DNA of 58,734 bases from Hymenobacter sp. UV11 (GCF_004684095.1 NZ_SRII01000019.1:1-58734); one strand, 5' to 3'; shown: positions 23,975-33,102, counted from the first letter of the stretch. Numbers and translations are program-made. The notes: generated by a model from the letters alone, not told the origin.

Positions 23975-24721
23975 ATGAAGAAAACTGTATGCTGTCTTAT
24001 GCTGCTGGGCTGCTTGGCCACCAAGGCCACAGCCCAGCAGGCAATCAGCCCAGCCCCTACGGCGGCCGAGCTGAAGAAAAACTTCACCATTATCGAGGGG
24101 GGCACTGAGGGTGAGAGCGACGACTTCGACAAGTTGACTACAACCACGGCCCGCCAGCTGGTGACCTACCTCAAAGCCCACGAAGTGTCGGCGACCGGGG
24201 CCAAAAGCCTCGGGGTGGAACTGTCGGCTGAGGCGGCAGATGCGGCTCACCTCAAGGTATTTACGTACGCGCTTTCCTCGGGGGGCACGCGGGGCACCAT
24301 CCACAAGCCCGTGTTGCAGTGGAAAAACGCGGTGGGACAGCTCTTTGCCTACGCCGTGGGCGAGGAGTGCGCGTTTTATGAAATCCACCCGCTCGCCAGC
24401 CCTGGCCGGGCACTTTACTTGTTGCTGGGCATGGAGAAAGGCGACGGCCAATGCGACGTGAGCCAGGCCTACGTGGTGGAGCTGAAGGGCAACTACTTGC
24501 TGACCGATAATGCGTTTTTTGGCAAAAGCTCTTCGCTCAGCCTCTGTAATGTCGATATGAAGCTCGACGCAAGTCGGCAGGTGCTGCGCATTGACCAGAC
24601 TCGCAACAAGGAAATTAGTGACGATGAACTGCGCCTGAAGGACCAGGGCTACCGCCGCAAGCCCAAAGCCAAAAGCCTTGTGCTTAAGCTGAGCGGTGGG
24701 CGGTTTATCCAAAGTCAGTAG
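23975..24721 (+). CDS. Hypothetical secreted protein
   Basis: A 248-residue protein with Sec signal MKKTVCCLMLLGCLATKATAQ (cleavage near ATA-Q). The two Cys at residues 6-7 are too early for a lipobox, and no L-x-x-C motif sits at the right spot. The mature part mixes helices and strands and has Cys in EECAFYEIHPL, GDGQCDVSQAYVVEL and LSLCNVDMKL. The family is not recognised. The ATG at 23975 is favoured over 23954 because it starts the signal peptide. It is a single gene between the ribBA terminator and the BLUF gene. Confidence 0.65.
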   Translation: MKKTVCCLMLLGCLATKATAQQAISPAPTAAELKKNFTIIEGGTEGESDDFDKLTTTTARQLVTYLKAHEVSATGAKSLGVELSAEAADAAHLKVFTYALSSGGTRGTIHKPVLQWKNAVGQLFAYAVGEECAFYEIHPLASPGRALYLLLGMEKGDGQCDVSQAYVVELKGNYLLTDNAFFGKSSSLSLCNVDMKLDASRQVLRIDQTRNKEISDDELRLKDQGYRRKPKAKSLVLKLSGGRFIQSQ

Positions 24722-24802
24722 CATACAAACCCGGCAGCCAACTGAACTGTTTGGGGGTGCGGGCGCGTATAAGAGGCGAATTTTATCAAGTTTGTCGCTA
24801 GT

Positions 24803-25273
24803 ATGCTTGCCCCTCAGCCGCTGTACCAGATTATCTACCACAGCCTGGCCACGGGCGATGGCCTGCCGCCTGAGGAGCTGGCTGAGCTGCTGCGCCAGGC
24901 CCGCGCCTACAACCAGAACCGCCGCCTCACCGGCCTGCTGCTCTACGCCGCCGATACCAAAGAATTTGTGCAGGTGTTGGAAGGCCCGCGCGATGAGATT
25001 GACGCCCTCTACGAGCGCATTGCGCGCGATGCGCGCCACAAGCACGCCTTCGTGCTGCACGAAGGCCCGGCAAAGGGCCGCATGTTTCCCGACTGGCGCA
25101 TGGGCTTCGTGGCCACTGCCACCCACGATTTGCGCACCACCACCGGCTACCTGTCGCTGGCCCGGCAGCCCGGCCGCATCAGCCCCTTCAGCCTGGTGGT
25201 GCACGTGCCCGAAGAGCTGCGCCGCTTCCTCAGCAGCTTCACCGAGTTGCTGCCGGTGGCCATCTTGGGTTAG
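24803..25273 (+). CDS. BLUF-domain blue-light sensor
   Basis: Short FAD-binding photoreceptor of 156 residues. The BLUF signature residues are visible: Tyr12 in IIYHS, Asn37 in ARAYN, Gln57 in FVQVLEGP and Met100 in WRMGF, which together form the flavin hydrogen-bond switch. It also has RLTGLLLY and DARHKHA, typical of the domain. The domain takes up residues about 7-102. The remaining about 50 residues are helical and probably act as the capping or output element. There is no attached GGDEF/EAL or cyclase domain, so it signals through a partner protein. It is monocistronic, with a terminator 15 bases after the stop. Confidence 0.9.
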   Translation: MLAPQPLYQIIYHSLATGDGLPPEELAELLRQARAYNQNRRLTGLLLYAADTKEFVQVLEGPRDEIDALYERIARDARHKHAFVLHEGPAKGRMFPDWRMGFVATATHDLRTTTGYLSLARQPGRISPFSLVVHVPEELRRFLSSFTELLPVAILG

Positions 25274-25287
25274 GTTTGAGCACCTGT

Positions 25288-25322
25288 AAAAACGGCCATT
25301 CTCTGGGCAGAATGGCCGTTTT
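25288..25322 (+). terminator. Bidirectional terminator between BLUF and M14 genes
   Basis: AAAAACGGCCATTCT and AGAATGGCCGTTTT around a 6-base loop (ctgggc). It lies between the 3' ends of two convergent genes with an A-run on one side and a T-run on the other. Confidence 0.88.
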
Positions 25323-25337
25323 GCGTAGGGGTAGGCC

Positions 25338-27104
25338 TTATCTCGGCACAGCGCTCATCCAGCGCAGTACCGGGTAGCGGCGGTAGCCGGGCTCGGCGTA
25401 GGGCGAGTGCTGATACACCCATTCCAGTTGGGCGGGGCCGCTGGCGGCCAGGGCCGGGTCGGTTTTTTTGGCGGCGTCCAGCTGCTGGCGCACGTCGGGG
25501 TTTTGGGTCAGATAAGCAGCCGCTAAGTCCTCAAACACATAGTCGGAGTAATGCTCCTTTTGCTGCAAAATGCTGTCAAAAAAACCCCAGGCGAAAAACG
25601 AGTCGGTGGCCTGCGGCTCCAGCGCTTCTATGAGGTAGCGGGCGGCGGCGCCCTGCTCAGCCAGCACGGCCAGGTAGGTGCCGGGGGGTAGGGTTTCGGA
25701 TTTTTGGGTTCGGGTTGCTAGTTTGATTTGGGAATGCAGGTAGTGGCCTTCGTAGGGCTTGGGGCTGGTTTTATAGTCTTCGATGGTATAGGCTTCGGCC
25801 GGGCCGGTGAGGGGCTGCGGCAGCTTGCGCAGCACCACGCCGTTGCGGCGCAGGTTATCCAGCACCTCGCCCCAGGCCGCCGGAATGGCGTAGGCTACCG
25901 GCGCGGCGGCGCTGGCCACGGCGTGGGCCGCGTTGTAGAACGGCACGGGCCGCACGTAGGGCCGGCTGCGGTCGTAGTAGAGGCGCGGCTGGCCGCTCAC
26001 GCCGCTGGCCTTGTGGCCGGCCTCGTAGCCCCGAAACTCCACCGTGCCGCTGGGCTGCTCGTTCAGCGCCCAGGCCAGCGGAAACTGCGTTTGGGTGGCC
26101 AGCGCCCGGTCGGCCGCGGCGCGGGCGGCGAGGAGGGTAGGAGCTTGGTTGGCAATGGTTTGCACGTAGGTCAGCAGCAGGTCGTAGGTGGCCCGCACGC
26201 GTGGGCCGAAGGCCTTGAGCATGTGCGTTTCGGGCATAAAGCCAAGGCTGTTGAACAGCGCCGCGTAGCCCGTGGAGTAGCGCGTACTTTCCAGAAAGGC
26301 GCGCAGACCGCTCTCAGGCGTTTCGCCGGCAAAGTCCACGTAGGGCGTCAGGGGCCAGCTTTTCTTCGCCATGCCGGCGTAGAGGGCGGGTAGGAGCTGG
26401 GTTTGCAGGTACTTGCCCAGCACCGGCCCCAGCTTGTCGGGCTGCGTCGGAATGAGCGTAATCGTGTACTGGTAATCAGCCCCGTTGGAGGTGTGCGTAT
26501 CGACAAATACCTCGGGCCGCCACTTCTGAAACAGCGCCGCAAACGAGCGCGCATTGCGCGAGTCCTGCTTCACGAAGTCGCGGTTCAGGTCAAAGTTGCG
26601 CGCATTGCCCCGGAAGCCGTATTCGCGCGGGCCGTTCTGGTTCACGCGCGTGGTGGAGTTGCGGTTCAGCATCCCGCCGATGTTGTAGGCCGGGATAACG
26701 ACCACCGTCACCTGCCGCAGCAGGGGTAGGAGCTGCTTGTCGCGCAGCAGGTCGCGGGCTAGCGCCATGCTGGCATCGATGCCCTCGGGCTCGCCGGGGT
26801 GAATGCCGTTCTGGATAAAGAGAATGGGGCGGCCCTTGGCGCGGCTGGCGGCCGGCTCAAAGGTGCCATCGGCCGAGAGCACCACTTCGTGCAGGGGCTG
26901 GCCACTATCGGTGAGCCCGGCTGCGCGCAGCTGCATGGTGGTGGGGTAGGCGGCGGCCAAGTCTTTATAAAACGCGAGGCACTCGGTGTAGGTGGCCGTG
27001 GTATTGTGCTGCGGGTCGCGCTCGAAGGGCGTAGTGAGCGCCGGCGGGGGGGTAGGGGCAGTGGGCATGAGCGCGGCGGCGAGCAGGAGCGGGGCGAAGA
27101 ACAT
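25338..27104 (-). CDS. Secreted M14-family metallocarboxypeptidase-like protein
   Basis: Zinc peptidase of the M14 superfamily with a signal sequence, 588 residues. The N-terminus MFFAPLLLAAALMPTAP serves as signal peptide. Zinc ligands appear as His and Glu in NGIHPGEPEG (about residue 98) and His in VDTHTSNGADYQ (about residue 204). The N-R motif after the first ligands is present (GMLNRNSTTRVNQNGPREYG, FDLNRDF), placing the substrate-binding Arg. Bacteroidota have many such M14 proteins of about 600 residues, of unknown substrate. The C-terminal 200 residues form a separate region. It is divergent from surE, 119 bases apart, with a repeat between them. Confidence 0.82.
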   Translation of the reverse strand: MFFAPLLLAAALMPTAPTPPPALTTPFERDPQHNTTATYTECLAFYKDLAAAYPTTMQLRAAGLTDSGQPLHEVVLSADGTFEPAASRAKGRPILFIQNGIHPGEPEGIDASMALARDLLRDKQLLPLLRQVTVVVIPAYNIGGMLNRNSTTRVNQNGPREYGFRGNARNFDLNRDFVKQDSRNARSFAALFQKWRPEVFVDTHTSNGADYQYTITLIPTQPDKLGPVLGKYLQTQLLPALYAGMAKKSWPLTPYVDFAGETPESGLRAFLESTRYSTGYAALFNSLGFMPETHMLKAFGPRVRATYDLLLTYVQTIANQAPTLLAARAAADRALATQTQFPLAWALNEQPSGTVEFRGYEAGHKASGVSGQPRLYYDRSRPYVRPVPFYNAAHAVASAAAPVAYAIPAAWGEVLDNLRRNGVVLRKLPQPLTGPAEAYTIEDYKTSPKPYEGHYLHSQIKLATRTQKSETLPPGTYLAVLAEQGAAARYLIEALEPQATDSFFAWGFFDSILQQKEHYSDYVFEDLAAAYLTQNPDVRQQLDAAKKTDPALAASGPAQLEWVYQHSPYAEPGYRRYPVLRWMSAVPR

Positions 27105-27143
27105 GGGGGCGAAGGTCGGGAGGATGTACCGACCTTTGCAGCC

Positions 27144-27215
27144 GTAGCGTGGACTTGGTAGTCCACGTTCGCGTAAGCGCCATCGTTCATTCGCGGACTA
27201 CAACGTCCGCGCTAC
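27144..27215. repeat. GTAGCGCGGAC inverted repeat upstream of surE
   Basis: Left arm 27144-27167 and right arm 27193-27215 pair with a few mismatches (gtagcgtggacttggtagtc against gtagcgcggacgttgtagtc). Same family as 20301-20420 and 51368-51444. It fills the space between the divergent M14 and surE genes. Confidence 0.7.
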
Positions 27216-27223
27216 ATTTCCCC

Positions 27224-28078
27224 ATGCCAACCCGTCCCCTCATCCTCATTTCCAACGACGATAGTCTCATTGCCCCCGGCATTGCCCATTTGGTGCAACT
27301 CATGCGGGAGCTGGGTGCTGAAGTAGTGGTGGTAGCGCCCGCCAGCCCGCAGTCGGGCATGGGCCACGCCATCACCATCGGCCACCCGCTACGGCTCGAT
27401 AAGTCGGACCGCTTCGGCCCCGACGTGGAGGCCTACGCCTGCTCCGGCACCCCGGCCGACTGCGTCAAAATCGCCAAGCACTACATCCTGAAAGACCGCC
27501 GGCCCGACCTCGTAGTGTCGGGCATCAACCACGGTTCCAACTCGTCGGTGAACGTGCTGTACTCGGGCACCATGTCGGCGGCCATTGAGGCGGCCATTGA
27601 GGGGCTGCCGGCCATCGGCTTCTCGCTCTGCGAATACGGCGACGAGGCCGACTTCTCACACGTGGGCCCGTGGGTGCTGGAAGTGTGCCGCCAGGCGCTG
27701 GCCCACGGTATTCCGGCCGGCACGGCCCTGAACGTGAATATCCCGAAGAACGCGGCCGGCCCCATTCAGGGTATCCGGCTGGCCCGCCAGGCCCGCGCCA
27801 AGTGGCAGGAAAGCTTTGAGCAGCGCCAGGACCCTTACAAGCGTCCCTACTACTGGCTGCTGGGCGATTTTGTGAACCAGGACCGTGGCCTCGACACCGA
27901 CGAGGCCGCCCTGGCCGAAGGCTACGTATCGGTAGTGCCCTGCCAGTTTGACCTCACCAGCTACCAAGCGCTTGGCGAAATGGCCCAGGCCTGGCAGCTG
28001 GCGCTGCCCAGCGGTGCCCCGGCGGCTACCCCCCCGCAACCCATGGCAAGCGAGGATTACGGCCCTGCAAGCCAGTAG
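27224..28078 (+). CDS. surE: 5'/3'-nucleotidase SurE
   Basis: Metal-dependent phosphatase that removes phosphate from nucleoside 5'- and 3'-monophosphates, involved in stationary-phase survival. It has 284 residues from the ATG at 27224 (MPTRPLILISNDDS). Metal ligands fit: Asp12-Asp13, Ser44 in PQSGMGHAIT, and Asn in SGINHGSN (about residue 103). The usual NDDG is NDDS here. It is about 25-30 residues longer than the typical protein because of a Pro/Ala-rich C-terminal tail. An upstream GTG at 27149 is in frame but lies inside the repeat and is not preferred. It is divergent from the M14 peptidase. Confidence 0.92.
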   Translation: MPTRPLILISNDDSLIAPGIAHLVQLMRELGAEVVVVAPASPQSGMGHAITIGHPLRLDKSDRFGPDVEAYACSGTPADCVKIAKHYILKDRRPDLVVSGINHGSNSSVNVLYSGTMSAAIEAAIEGLPAIGFSLCEYGDEADFSHVGPWVLEVCRQALAHGIPAGTALNVNIPKNAAGPIQGIRLARQARAKWQESFEQRQDPYKRPYYWLLGDFVNQDRGLDTDEAALAEGYVSVVPCQFDLTSYQALGEMAQAWQLALPSGAPAATPPQPMASEDYGPASQ

Positions 28079-28088
28079 GTTAGTCTGA

Positions 28089-28138
28089 GTTTCCCCAAAT
28101 GAGTAAGAGCCTTTAGTCTATTGCTCATTTGGGGAAAC
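28089..28138 (+). terminator. Long hairpin after surE
   Basis: GTTTCCCCAAATGAG and CTCATTTGGGGAAAC form a perfect 15-bp stem with a 20-base loop, 10 bases after the surE stop. It lacks a T-tract, so termination is possible but not certain. It overlaps the 3' end of the weak ORF at 28118-28354. Confidence 0.5.
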
Positions 28139-28354
28139 GGGCTGCCAGCTACTACTTACTGCGCGCACCAGCCGGCGCTGCTCGGCCACGGCCGGCGTGC
28201 GCAACACGCGCAAGGGCAGGAGCCGCAGCCGATAATTATCGTGCACCCGGCAGCTACTTGCCCGGTAGTGGTGCCGGTGGTGCGCGCTGTACCCGGCGGG
28301 AGGTCGCAGCAGTATAAGCAGACACAAGCTAGGTAGCAGCACCAGCGTTTTCAT
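28118..28354 (-). CDS. Possible small secreted protein
   Basis: A 78-residue frame with a good signal-like start, MKTLVLLPSLCLLILLRPPAG, followed by a His/Arg/Tyr-rich segment (YSAHHRHHYRASSC). The rest looks compositionally biased and has no recognised domain. The 3' end overlaps the surE hairpin. The 28079-28451 gap would otherwise hold nothing else, and some real small exported proteins look like this, but a chance frame in GC-rich DNA is also possible. Confidence 0.35.
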   Translation of the reverse strand: MKTLVLLPSLCLLILLRPPAGYSAHHRHHYRASSCRVHDNYRLRLLPLRVLRTPAVAEQRRLVRAVSSSWQPVSPNEQ

Positions 28355-28451
28355 GGGGAGTACAGATAGCTATTCAAGTTCGTGCGCTACCAGTGAAGCC
28401 GCCGTGAATGCCAGCTTATACCTCCGCTCAAAAATTGCCCGGCCCGGCGGC

Positions 28452-29639
28452 TCAGTCGCGGCTCAGCCAGCCTTTCCGCCAGAAATAATACAGCTGCCCC
28501 ATCACGATGAGCGTGAGCACCACCAGCAAAATGGGGTAGCCCAGCGGTGAATACAGCTCGGGCATGTTGAGGGGCAGCACGTGGCCGTGGGTGTCCTCGT
28601 GCTGAAAATTCATGCCGTAGAGGCCCACCACGAAGCTGAGCGGAATGAAGATGGAACTGATAATGGTAAGCACCTTCATCACCTCGTTCATGCGGTTACT
28701 CTGGTCCGAGAGGAAGAGGTCGGCCAGCGACGAGATGTTGTCGCGGTAGCTTTCGGCCAGGTCCAGGGCTTGAATGGCGTGGTCGTAGGCATCGCGGTAA
28801 AAGACCTTCAGCTCTTCGGGCACCACTTCTTCGGGCAGGCGCAGAATCTCCGACATCTTATCGCGCTCGGGGTACACCAGCCGCCGGAAGCGCACCACGT
28901 CCTTCTTGATGCGCAGAATGCGGTTGAGCAGCCGCCGCTCGCGCTGCTCGCTGAAAATGCTCATCTCCAGCTCCTCAATGTAGTCGCCGATGGCGGCCAT
29001 GGTGGGGTAGTAGTGGTCAAGCACTACGTCGGTGAGGGCGTAGGCCAGGTAGCCCACGGGCTTGCGCCGCAGCTGGCTGAAATTGGCCCGGATGCGGTTG
29101 CGCAGCACCTCCAGGCAGTCGTCGTAGTCGTCCTGAAACGAGAGCACGTAGTTGGGCCCCGTGAAGATGGAGAGCTGGTCGTCGTGCACCGTAAGCTGGG
29201 CGGTAAACTCGGTCATGCGCGACACCAGAAACAGCCGGTTTTCGTCAAATACCTCCACCTTGGCCCGCTGGTAGTCGCCGAGCACGTCCTCCATTTGCAG
29301 CGGGTGCAGGCCAAATTCCTGCATAATGCGCTCCATCAGGTCGAGGTCGCCGTAGCCGCGCACGTCAATCCAGTGCTTGAGCTCGGGGTGGGCGCGCAGG
29401 TAGTTGAGCAGCTCGTCGTAGCGGTCGGTATACTCAGCTTCCGTGTGAGTATTTTCGTCATACGACATTAGGAAGAGCCGGGGCTTGAGGGCATTGGGCT
29501 GCACGTGCAGCGTGCCGGGCCGCTGGCCCACGTGCTCGTACAGCGCCTGGCGCCTGGCCTCACGGTCGGGGTCGGGGGGTAGGGCAGCGGCTTCTAAGCT
29601 AGCTGATGTAGCCAAGGGGGGATAAAAAGGAGAATTCAT
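28452..29639 (-). CDS. corA: CorA-family magnesium/cobalt transporter
   Basis: Inner-membrane divalent-cation channel, 395 residues. A large cytoplasmic N-terminal domain is followed by two C-terminal membrane helices. The first helix ends with the required YGMN motif (about residues 340-343), and the second is in the last 30 residues. The long stalk helix and the acidic loop after GMN (NFQHEDTHGH) are typical. The ATG at 29639 begins MNSPFYPPLATSAS; the first 45 residues are variable. No magnesium riboswitch is evident in the short gap upstream. A near-consensus CACCTTTG box lies about 35 bases before the start on the minus strand. Confidence 0.93.
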   Translation of the reverse strand: MNSPFYPPLATSASLEAAALPPDPDREARRQALYEHVGQRPGTLHVQPNALKPRLFLMSYDENTHTEAEYTDRYDELLNYLRAHPELKHWIDVRGYGDLDLMERIMQEFGLHPLQMEDVLGDYQRAKVEVFDENRLFLVSRMTEFTAQLTVHDDQLSIFTGPNYVLSFQDDYDDCLEVLRNRIRANFSQLRRKPVGYLAYALTDVVLDHYYPTMAAIGDYIEELEMSIFSEQRERRLLNRILRIKKDVVRFRRLVYPERDKMSEILRLPEEVVPEELKVFYRDAYDHAIQALDLAESYRDNISSLADLFLSDQSNRMNEVMKVLTIISSIFIPLSFVVGLYGMNFQHEDTHGHVLPLNMPELYSPLGYPILLVVLTLIVMGQLYYFWRKGWLSRD

Positions 29640-29746
29640 ACGGAAGCCTGAGTACGAAGCGGGAACCCGAAGTTGCCTGCAAAGGTGGGGTAGTGGGCTG
29701 GTAGTTCCGTACTTTGCTGGGGGCTTCGTCCTTCCGTTTTATAAGT

Positions 29747-30754
29747 ATGCTGGCAATGTCCCCCGTATTGAGCTTACCGCTAGCCACTCTGGGCGTGTAT
29801 TGTGCCGAAACGCTGCCCGGCCAGCCGCCTGCCACACCGCGCCTACCCCTGGCCTTTGAGCCGTTGCTTTTTCTAACCTCTGCGCACCAAGCTTTGCAGC
29901 AGCACAACCACCCGGTGCTGGCGTTTTTTCTGGAAGACAAAGCAGCCGGCCAGACGGTAGCACAACTCTATGTAGTGCCGGATTTTGCCGCTTCTGGCCG
30001 GGCTCGCTCGCCAGGGCAAGCCAGCTTTGGCGGCGTGCAGCTGGCACCCGACCTGCCCGTAGCGGCCCTGCACTTGCTGCTCGACGCAGTTGAAGCTACG
30101 CTGCGCCGCCACGGCCAGCGCCAGCTGGAGGTGCGCGGCTACCCTTTCTGCTACGACCACAGCGGGGCGGCTACGCTGGCCGAAGCCTTGCGCCAGCGTA
30201 CCTATGAGGTAGTGCTGGCCGAGGAGAACTACTACCTTGACACGCAGCGCGACTACGAGGCCCACCTGCACCGCTCCGAGCGCAAGCGCCTGCGCAAGTG
30301 CTACCGCCAAGGGCTAGTGGTGGAGCAGGAGCCACCACTGCTATTGCCGGCGGCTTACGCATTTATTGCGGCCTGCCGGCAGGAGCGGGGGCAACCATTA
30401 TCGCTGCCGTTGGCGCGGGTCGAAGCGCTGTTCCGGGCCTTTCCACGGCAACATTTTTTGTTTTCGGTGCGGCGCCCCAGCGGCGAGTGGGTGGCCATGA
30501 GCCTGGCTATCCGCGTGAGTGCGCGGGTATTATATAATTTTTACCAGGCTAGCCCCCTTGCGGCTAATGATGTGAGCCCGGTAGTACTGCTCAACGAAGG
30601 CCTGCATGACTTCGCTAAAGCCAATGAGCTGTCCGTGGTTGATTTGGGTATTTCTACGCTGCCCGGAGGCGTTCCGCACGATTCGCTGCTGCAATTCAAG
30701 CGGCACCTGGGCTGCGTTGCCAGCTTAAAGCTAACCTGGCATAAAGCCCTGTAA
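29747..30754 (+). CDS. FemAB/GNAT-fold protein, possible acyltransferase
   Basis: A 335-residue cytosolic protein resembling the FemAB/BioF2-like GNAT group: an N-terminal half with strands and helices, then a second GNAT half containing RSERKRLRKCYRQG and a C-terminal FSVRRPSGEWVAMSLAIRVSARVLYNFYQASP strand pair, with L-x-x-F-K-R-H-L-G near the end, as in sugar or peptide acyltransferases. It probably transfers an acyl or aminoacyl group during envelope glycan assembly, because a flippase and a GT2 follow. The ATG at 29747 is chosen over an upstream TTG. It is divergent from corA. Substrate unknown. Confidence 0.65.
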   Translation: MLAMSPVLSLPLATLGVYCAETLPGQPPATPRLPLAFEPLLFLTSAHQALQQHNHPVLAFFLEDKAAGQTVAQLYVVPDFAASGRARSPGQASFGGVQLAPDLPVAALHLLLDAVEATLRRHGQRQLEVRGYPFCYDHSGAATLAEALRQRTYEVVLAEENYYLDTQRDYEAHLHRSERKRLRKCYRQGLVVEQEPPLLLPAAYAFIAACRQERGQPLSLPLARVEALFRAFPRQHFLFSVRRPSGEWVAMSLAIRVSARVLYNFYQASPLAANDVSPVVLLNEGLHDFAKANELSVVDLGISTLPGGVPHDSLLQFKRHLGCVASLKLTWHKAL

Positions 30755-30837
30755 CTAGCATCTGATTTCCACTGGCTTCTATCTTCTGCTCTCTGTTTAA
30801 GCTCCTACCATCTTCAATTGCCCGCGGTGGTGCTGCC

Positions 30838-32103
30838 GTGCACCTGCGGGCGTTTGTGCGCGGTTCGCTGGGCACGAGCGCTGCCTTGCTGGCGCGGGCG
30901 GTGGGCTCTTTGCTGCTTAATAAAATCATTGTGCTGTATGGCGGGCCGGGTAGCCTGGCCCAGCTAGGCCGGTTTCAAGCGTTGATGGGCTTAGTGGGGG
31001 CGCTGCCCGCCACGGGGGTGCAGGTGGGCGTAACTACTCACCTGCCACCCCTGCACGCTGGTGCGCCACGCTATCGGGTTTGGCTGGGGGCCGCCGCCTG
31101 GCTTACCGGCCTGCTGGTAGGGGTAGGAGCCCTCCTGGTAGGGGCCCTGGGGGGCGGGGAGTGGCCAGTGGGCCGAACGGTAATTTTTGGTCTGGCTATG
31201 CTGTTGGTAACCGGGCAGTCGCTGCTCGGCGCGGCGCTACTGGTAGCGGGTCGGCGCGGGGGCTACGTGGCCTTGGCCGTGGCAATTGGCGCCCTAGGCC
31301 TAAGCGGGGTCGGCCTGATGCTTGTCCTGGGCCAGCCAATAGGCCGGGTGCTGCTGGGCTATGTGGTGGGGCAAGGGTTCTCATTTGGGCTGGCCTGGGT
31401 GCTAGCGATTAGGGCGGGCTTGCTGCGGGGCTGGCGGCCGGGCTGGCCCAGCCAGGTGGCGGTGCGTGGGCTGCTTCGCTTCGTGCTGATGGCTGCGGGC
31501 ACGCAGCTTTTTGGGCAGGCCATCGGCTACGTGCTACGGGCCTACCTCATCAAGCACTACACGCCGGCCGCCACCGACTTGTGGCAGGCCGTAGATAAGC
31601 TCTCGGGCAACTATGGCATGGTCGTAGCGGTGGTGCTCGGCACAGTTTTCCATCCCCGGCTGGCGGCGCTCGCGCCCCAGCCCGCCGAGCAGCGCCGCTA
31701 CGTGAACTCGGTAGCCGGGCTACTGGCGGTGGGGCTGGCGCTCGGGCTAGGACTATTATTTGTGGTTCGCCGGCCACTGCTAAGCTTGCTATTTGCCCCG
31801 CGCCTGGCCGCCGCCGCCCCGCTGCTGGCCCCGCAGCTGCTCGGCGACTGGGCCAGGTTTTTGGGCTCTCTGTTTAATTACAACCTGCTGGTGCGGGGCC
31901 GGCCGGGGCCCTACCTGGCTGTGCAAGCCGGTGCGTCGGTGCTCTATAGCGGCCTGCTCATGGGGCTGGTCCCCAGGCTAGGCCTGCCGGGGGTAGTAGA
32001 TGCCTACGCCCTCCACTACTGGCTGCTGTTGATAGGCTACGTGGGGTGGTATTATCGAAAAGGCGCGCTCGCCCGCCGCTCGCCACTAATCAATCCTACC
32101 TAA
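30838..32103 (+). CDS. Polysaccharide flippase, Wzx/MATE-like
   Basis: Inner-membrane flippase-type protein of the MVF/MATE superfamily with 12-14 hydrophobic spans, 421 residues. The start HLRAFVRGSLGTSAALLARA and LLLNKIIVLYGGPGSLAQLGRFQ match the N-terminus of O-antigen translocases related to WzxE. It would move lipid-linked oligosaccharide to the periplasmic face. No ATG precedes the first helix, so the GTG at 30838 is used; the frame is open further upstream. It contains several GGGGTAGG octamers. It is followed 11 bases later by a GT2 gene, so the two are probably cotranscribed. Confidence 0.85.
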   Translation: MHLRAFVRGSLGTSAALLARAVGSLLLNKIIVLYGGPGSLAQLGRFQALMGLVGALPATGVQVGVTTHLPPLHAGAPRYRVWLGAAAWLTGLLVGVGALLVGALGGGEWPVGRTVIFGLAMLLVTGQSLLGAALLVAGRRGGYVALAVAIGALGLSGVGLMLVLGQPIGRVLLGYVVGQGFSFGLAWVLAIRAGLLRGWRPGWPSQVAVRGLLRFVLMAAGTQLFGQAIGYVLRAYLIKHYTPAATDLWQAVDKLSGNYGMVVAVVLGTVFHPRLAALAPQPAEQRRYVNSVAGLLAVGLALGLGLLFVVRRPLLSLLFAPRLAAAAPLLAPQLLGDWARFLGSLFNYNLLVRGRPGPYLAVQAGASVLYSGLLMGLVPRLGLPGVVDAYALHYWLLLIGYVGWYYRKGALARRSPLINPT

Positions 32104-32114
32104 AAGCCCGCATA

Positions 32115-33023
32115 ATGCCACCCCTCGTTTCCATCATTGCCCTCTGCCACAACCACGCCCGGTTTCTGCGCACGGCCCTGGACTCCATTCTGGCGCAGGA
32201 CTACCCCCACCTGGAAGTGTGGCTCGTGGACGATGCCAGCCACGACGGTAGCCCGGCCATTCTGCGCGAATACGCCCAGGCGTACCCCGGCTGGCACCTG
32301 CTGCTGCTGCCCGAGAACGTAGGCAACTGCCGGGCCTTCAACCGGGCCTTTTTCCAGAGCAAGGGCGAATTTATTATTGATTTTGCGACCGACGACGAGC
32401 TACTGCCCCGGCGCATCAGCCAGCAGGTGGCGCTGTTTGAGGCCCTACCCCCTAGCTACGGCGTGGTGTACTCCAACTGCGAGCTGCTGAGCGAAACCGG
32501 CCAATCCCTGGGCCTGCATCAGCGCCCCGACCCGCGCCACCCCGGCCAGCTGCGCCCGCGCCCGGCCTCGGGCTGGGTCTTTGCCGACGTGCTGGCCCGC
32601 TACTTCATCAGCGCGCCCACGGTGCTGGTGCGCCGGGCTACCTTGCTGGCCCTTAACGGCTACGATGAGGAGCTGAGCTACGAGGACTTCGATTTTTGGG
32701 TGCGGGCCAGCCGCGACTGGCAGTTCCATTACCAGGAGGAGGTGACGACCCGCAAGCACAAGCACCCCCGCAGCAAAAGCGCCCAAGTCACCAGCCGCCG
32801 CGACCCGTACCTGGCGTCTACCATCCGCATTTGCCACAAAGCCCTGGCCCTGTGCCGCAATGCACCCGAGCTGGCCGCCCTGCGCGTGCGCCTGCGCTAC
32901 GAGCTGCGCCACGCCCTGCGCCGCCGCCAGCTGCCCGAAGCCCGCGAGTTGGCCCAGCTGCTGGCCCAAACCCGCCCGCCCGGCCTGTTGGGCTTATTTT
33001 TTAAGCTGTTAGCCAGTAGCTGA
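32115..33023 (+). CDS. Glycosyltransferase family 2
   Basis: Inverting GT-A glycosyltransferase of 302 residues. Start at the ATG at 32115 (MPPLVSIIALCHNHARFL). It has the GT2 nucleotide motif VWLVDDASHDGS (about 34-45), the D-x-D-like ATDDELLP (about 91-98) for metal and nucleotide binding, and the acceptor-side motif GYDEELSYEDFDFWVRAS (about 188-205) with the ED base. A C-terminal helical tail follows. It lies directly behind the flippase and extends the surface-glycan group. Sugar and acceptor are unknown. Confidence 0.88.
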   Translation: MPPLVSIIALCHNHARFLRTALDSILAQDYPHLEVWLVDDASHDGSPAILREYAQAYPGWHLLLLPENVGNCRAFNRAFFQSKGEFIIDFATDDELLPRRISQQVALFEALPPSYGVVYSNCELLSETGQSLGLHQRPDPRHPGQLRPRPASGWVFADVLARYFISAPTVLVRRATLLALNGYDEELSYEDFDFWVRASRDWQFHYQEEVTTRKHKHPRSKSAQVTSRRDPYLASTIRICHKALALCRNAPELAALRVRLRYELRHALRRRQLPEARELAQLLAQTRPPGLLGLFFKLLASS

Positions 33024-33057
33024 ACTGGCTTTTTAAATTAGCCTACGAGAAGCCAGT

Positions 33058-33102
33058 TGCTTCTGCGTCTTCTGCGCAAACCTCTGCGTCTTCTGCGGGC
33101 TA
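33058..33102 (+). repeat. CTTCTGCGTCTTCTGCG repeat
   Basis: Two direct units (TTCTGCGTCTTCTGCGCAAA and CTCTGCGTCTTCTGCGGGC) end in TAAAAA. The family is also present in inverted form at 47335-47441. It sits in the 182-base gap between GT2 and the convergent QdtA-like gene. Confidence 0.7.
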
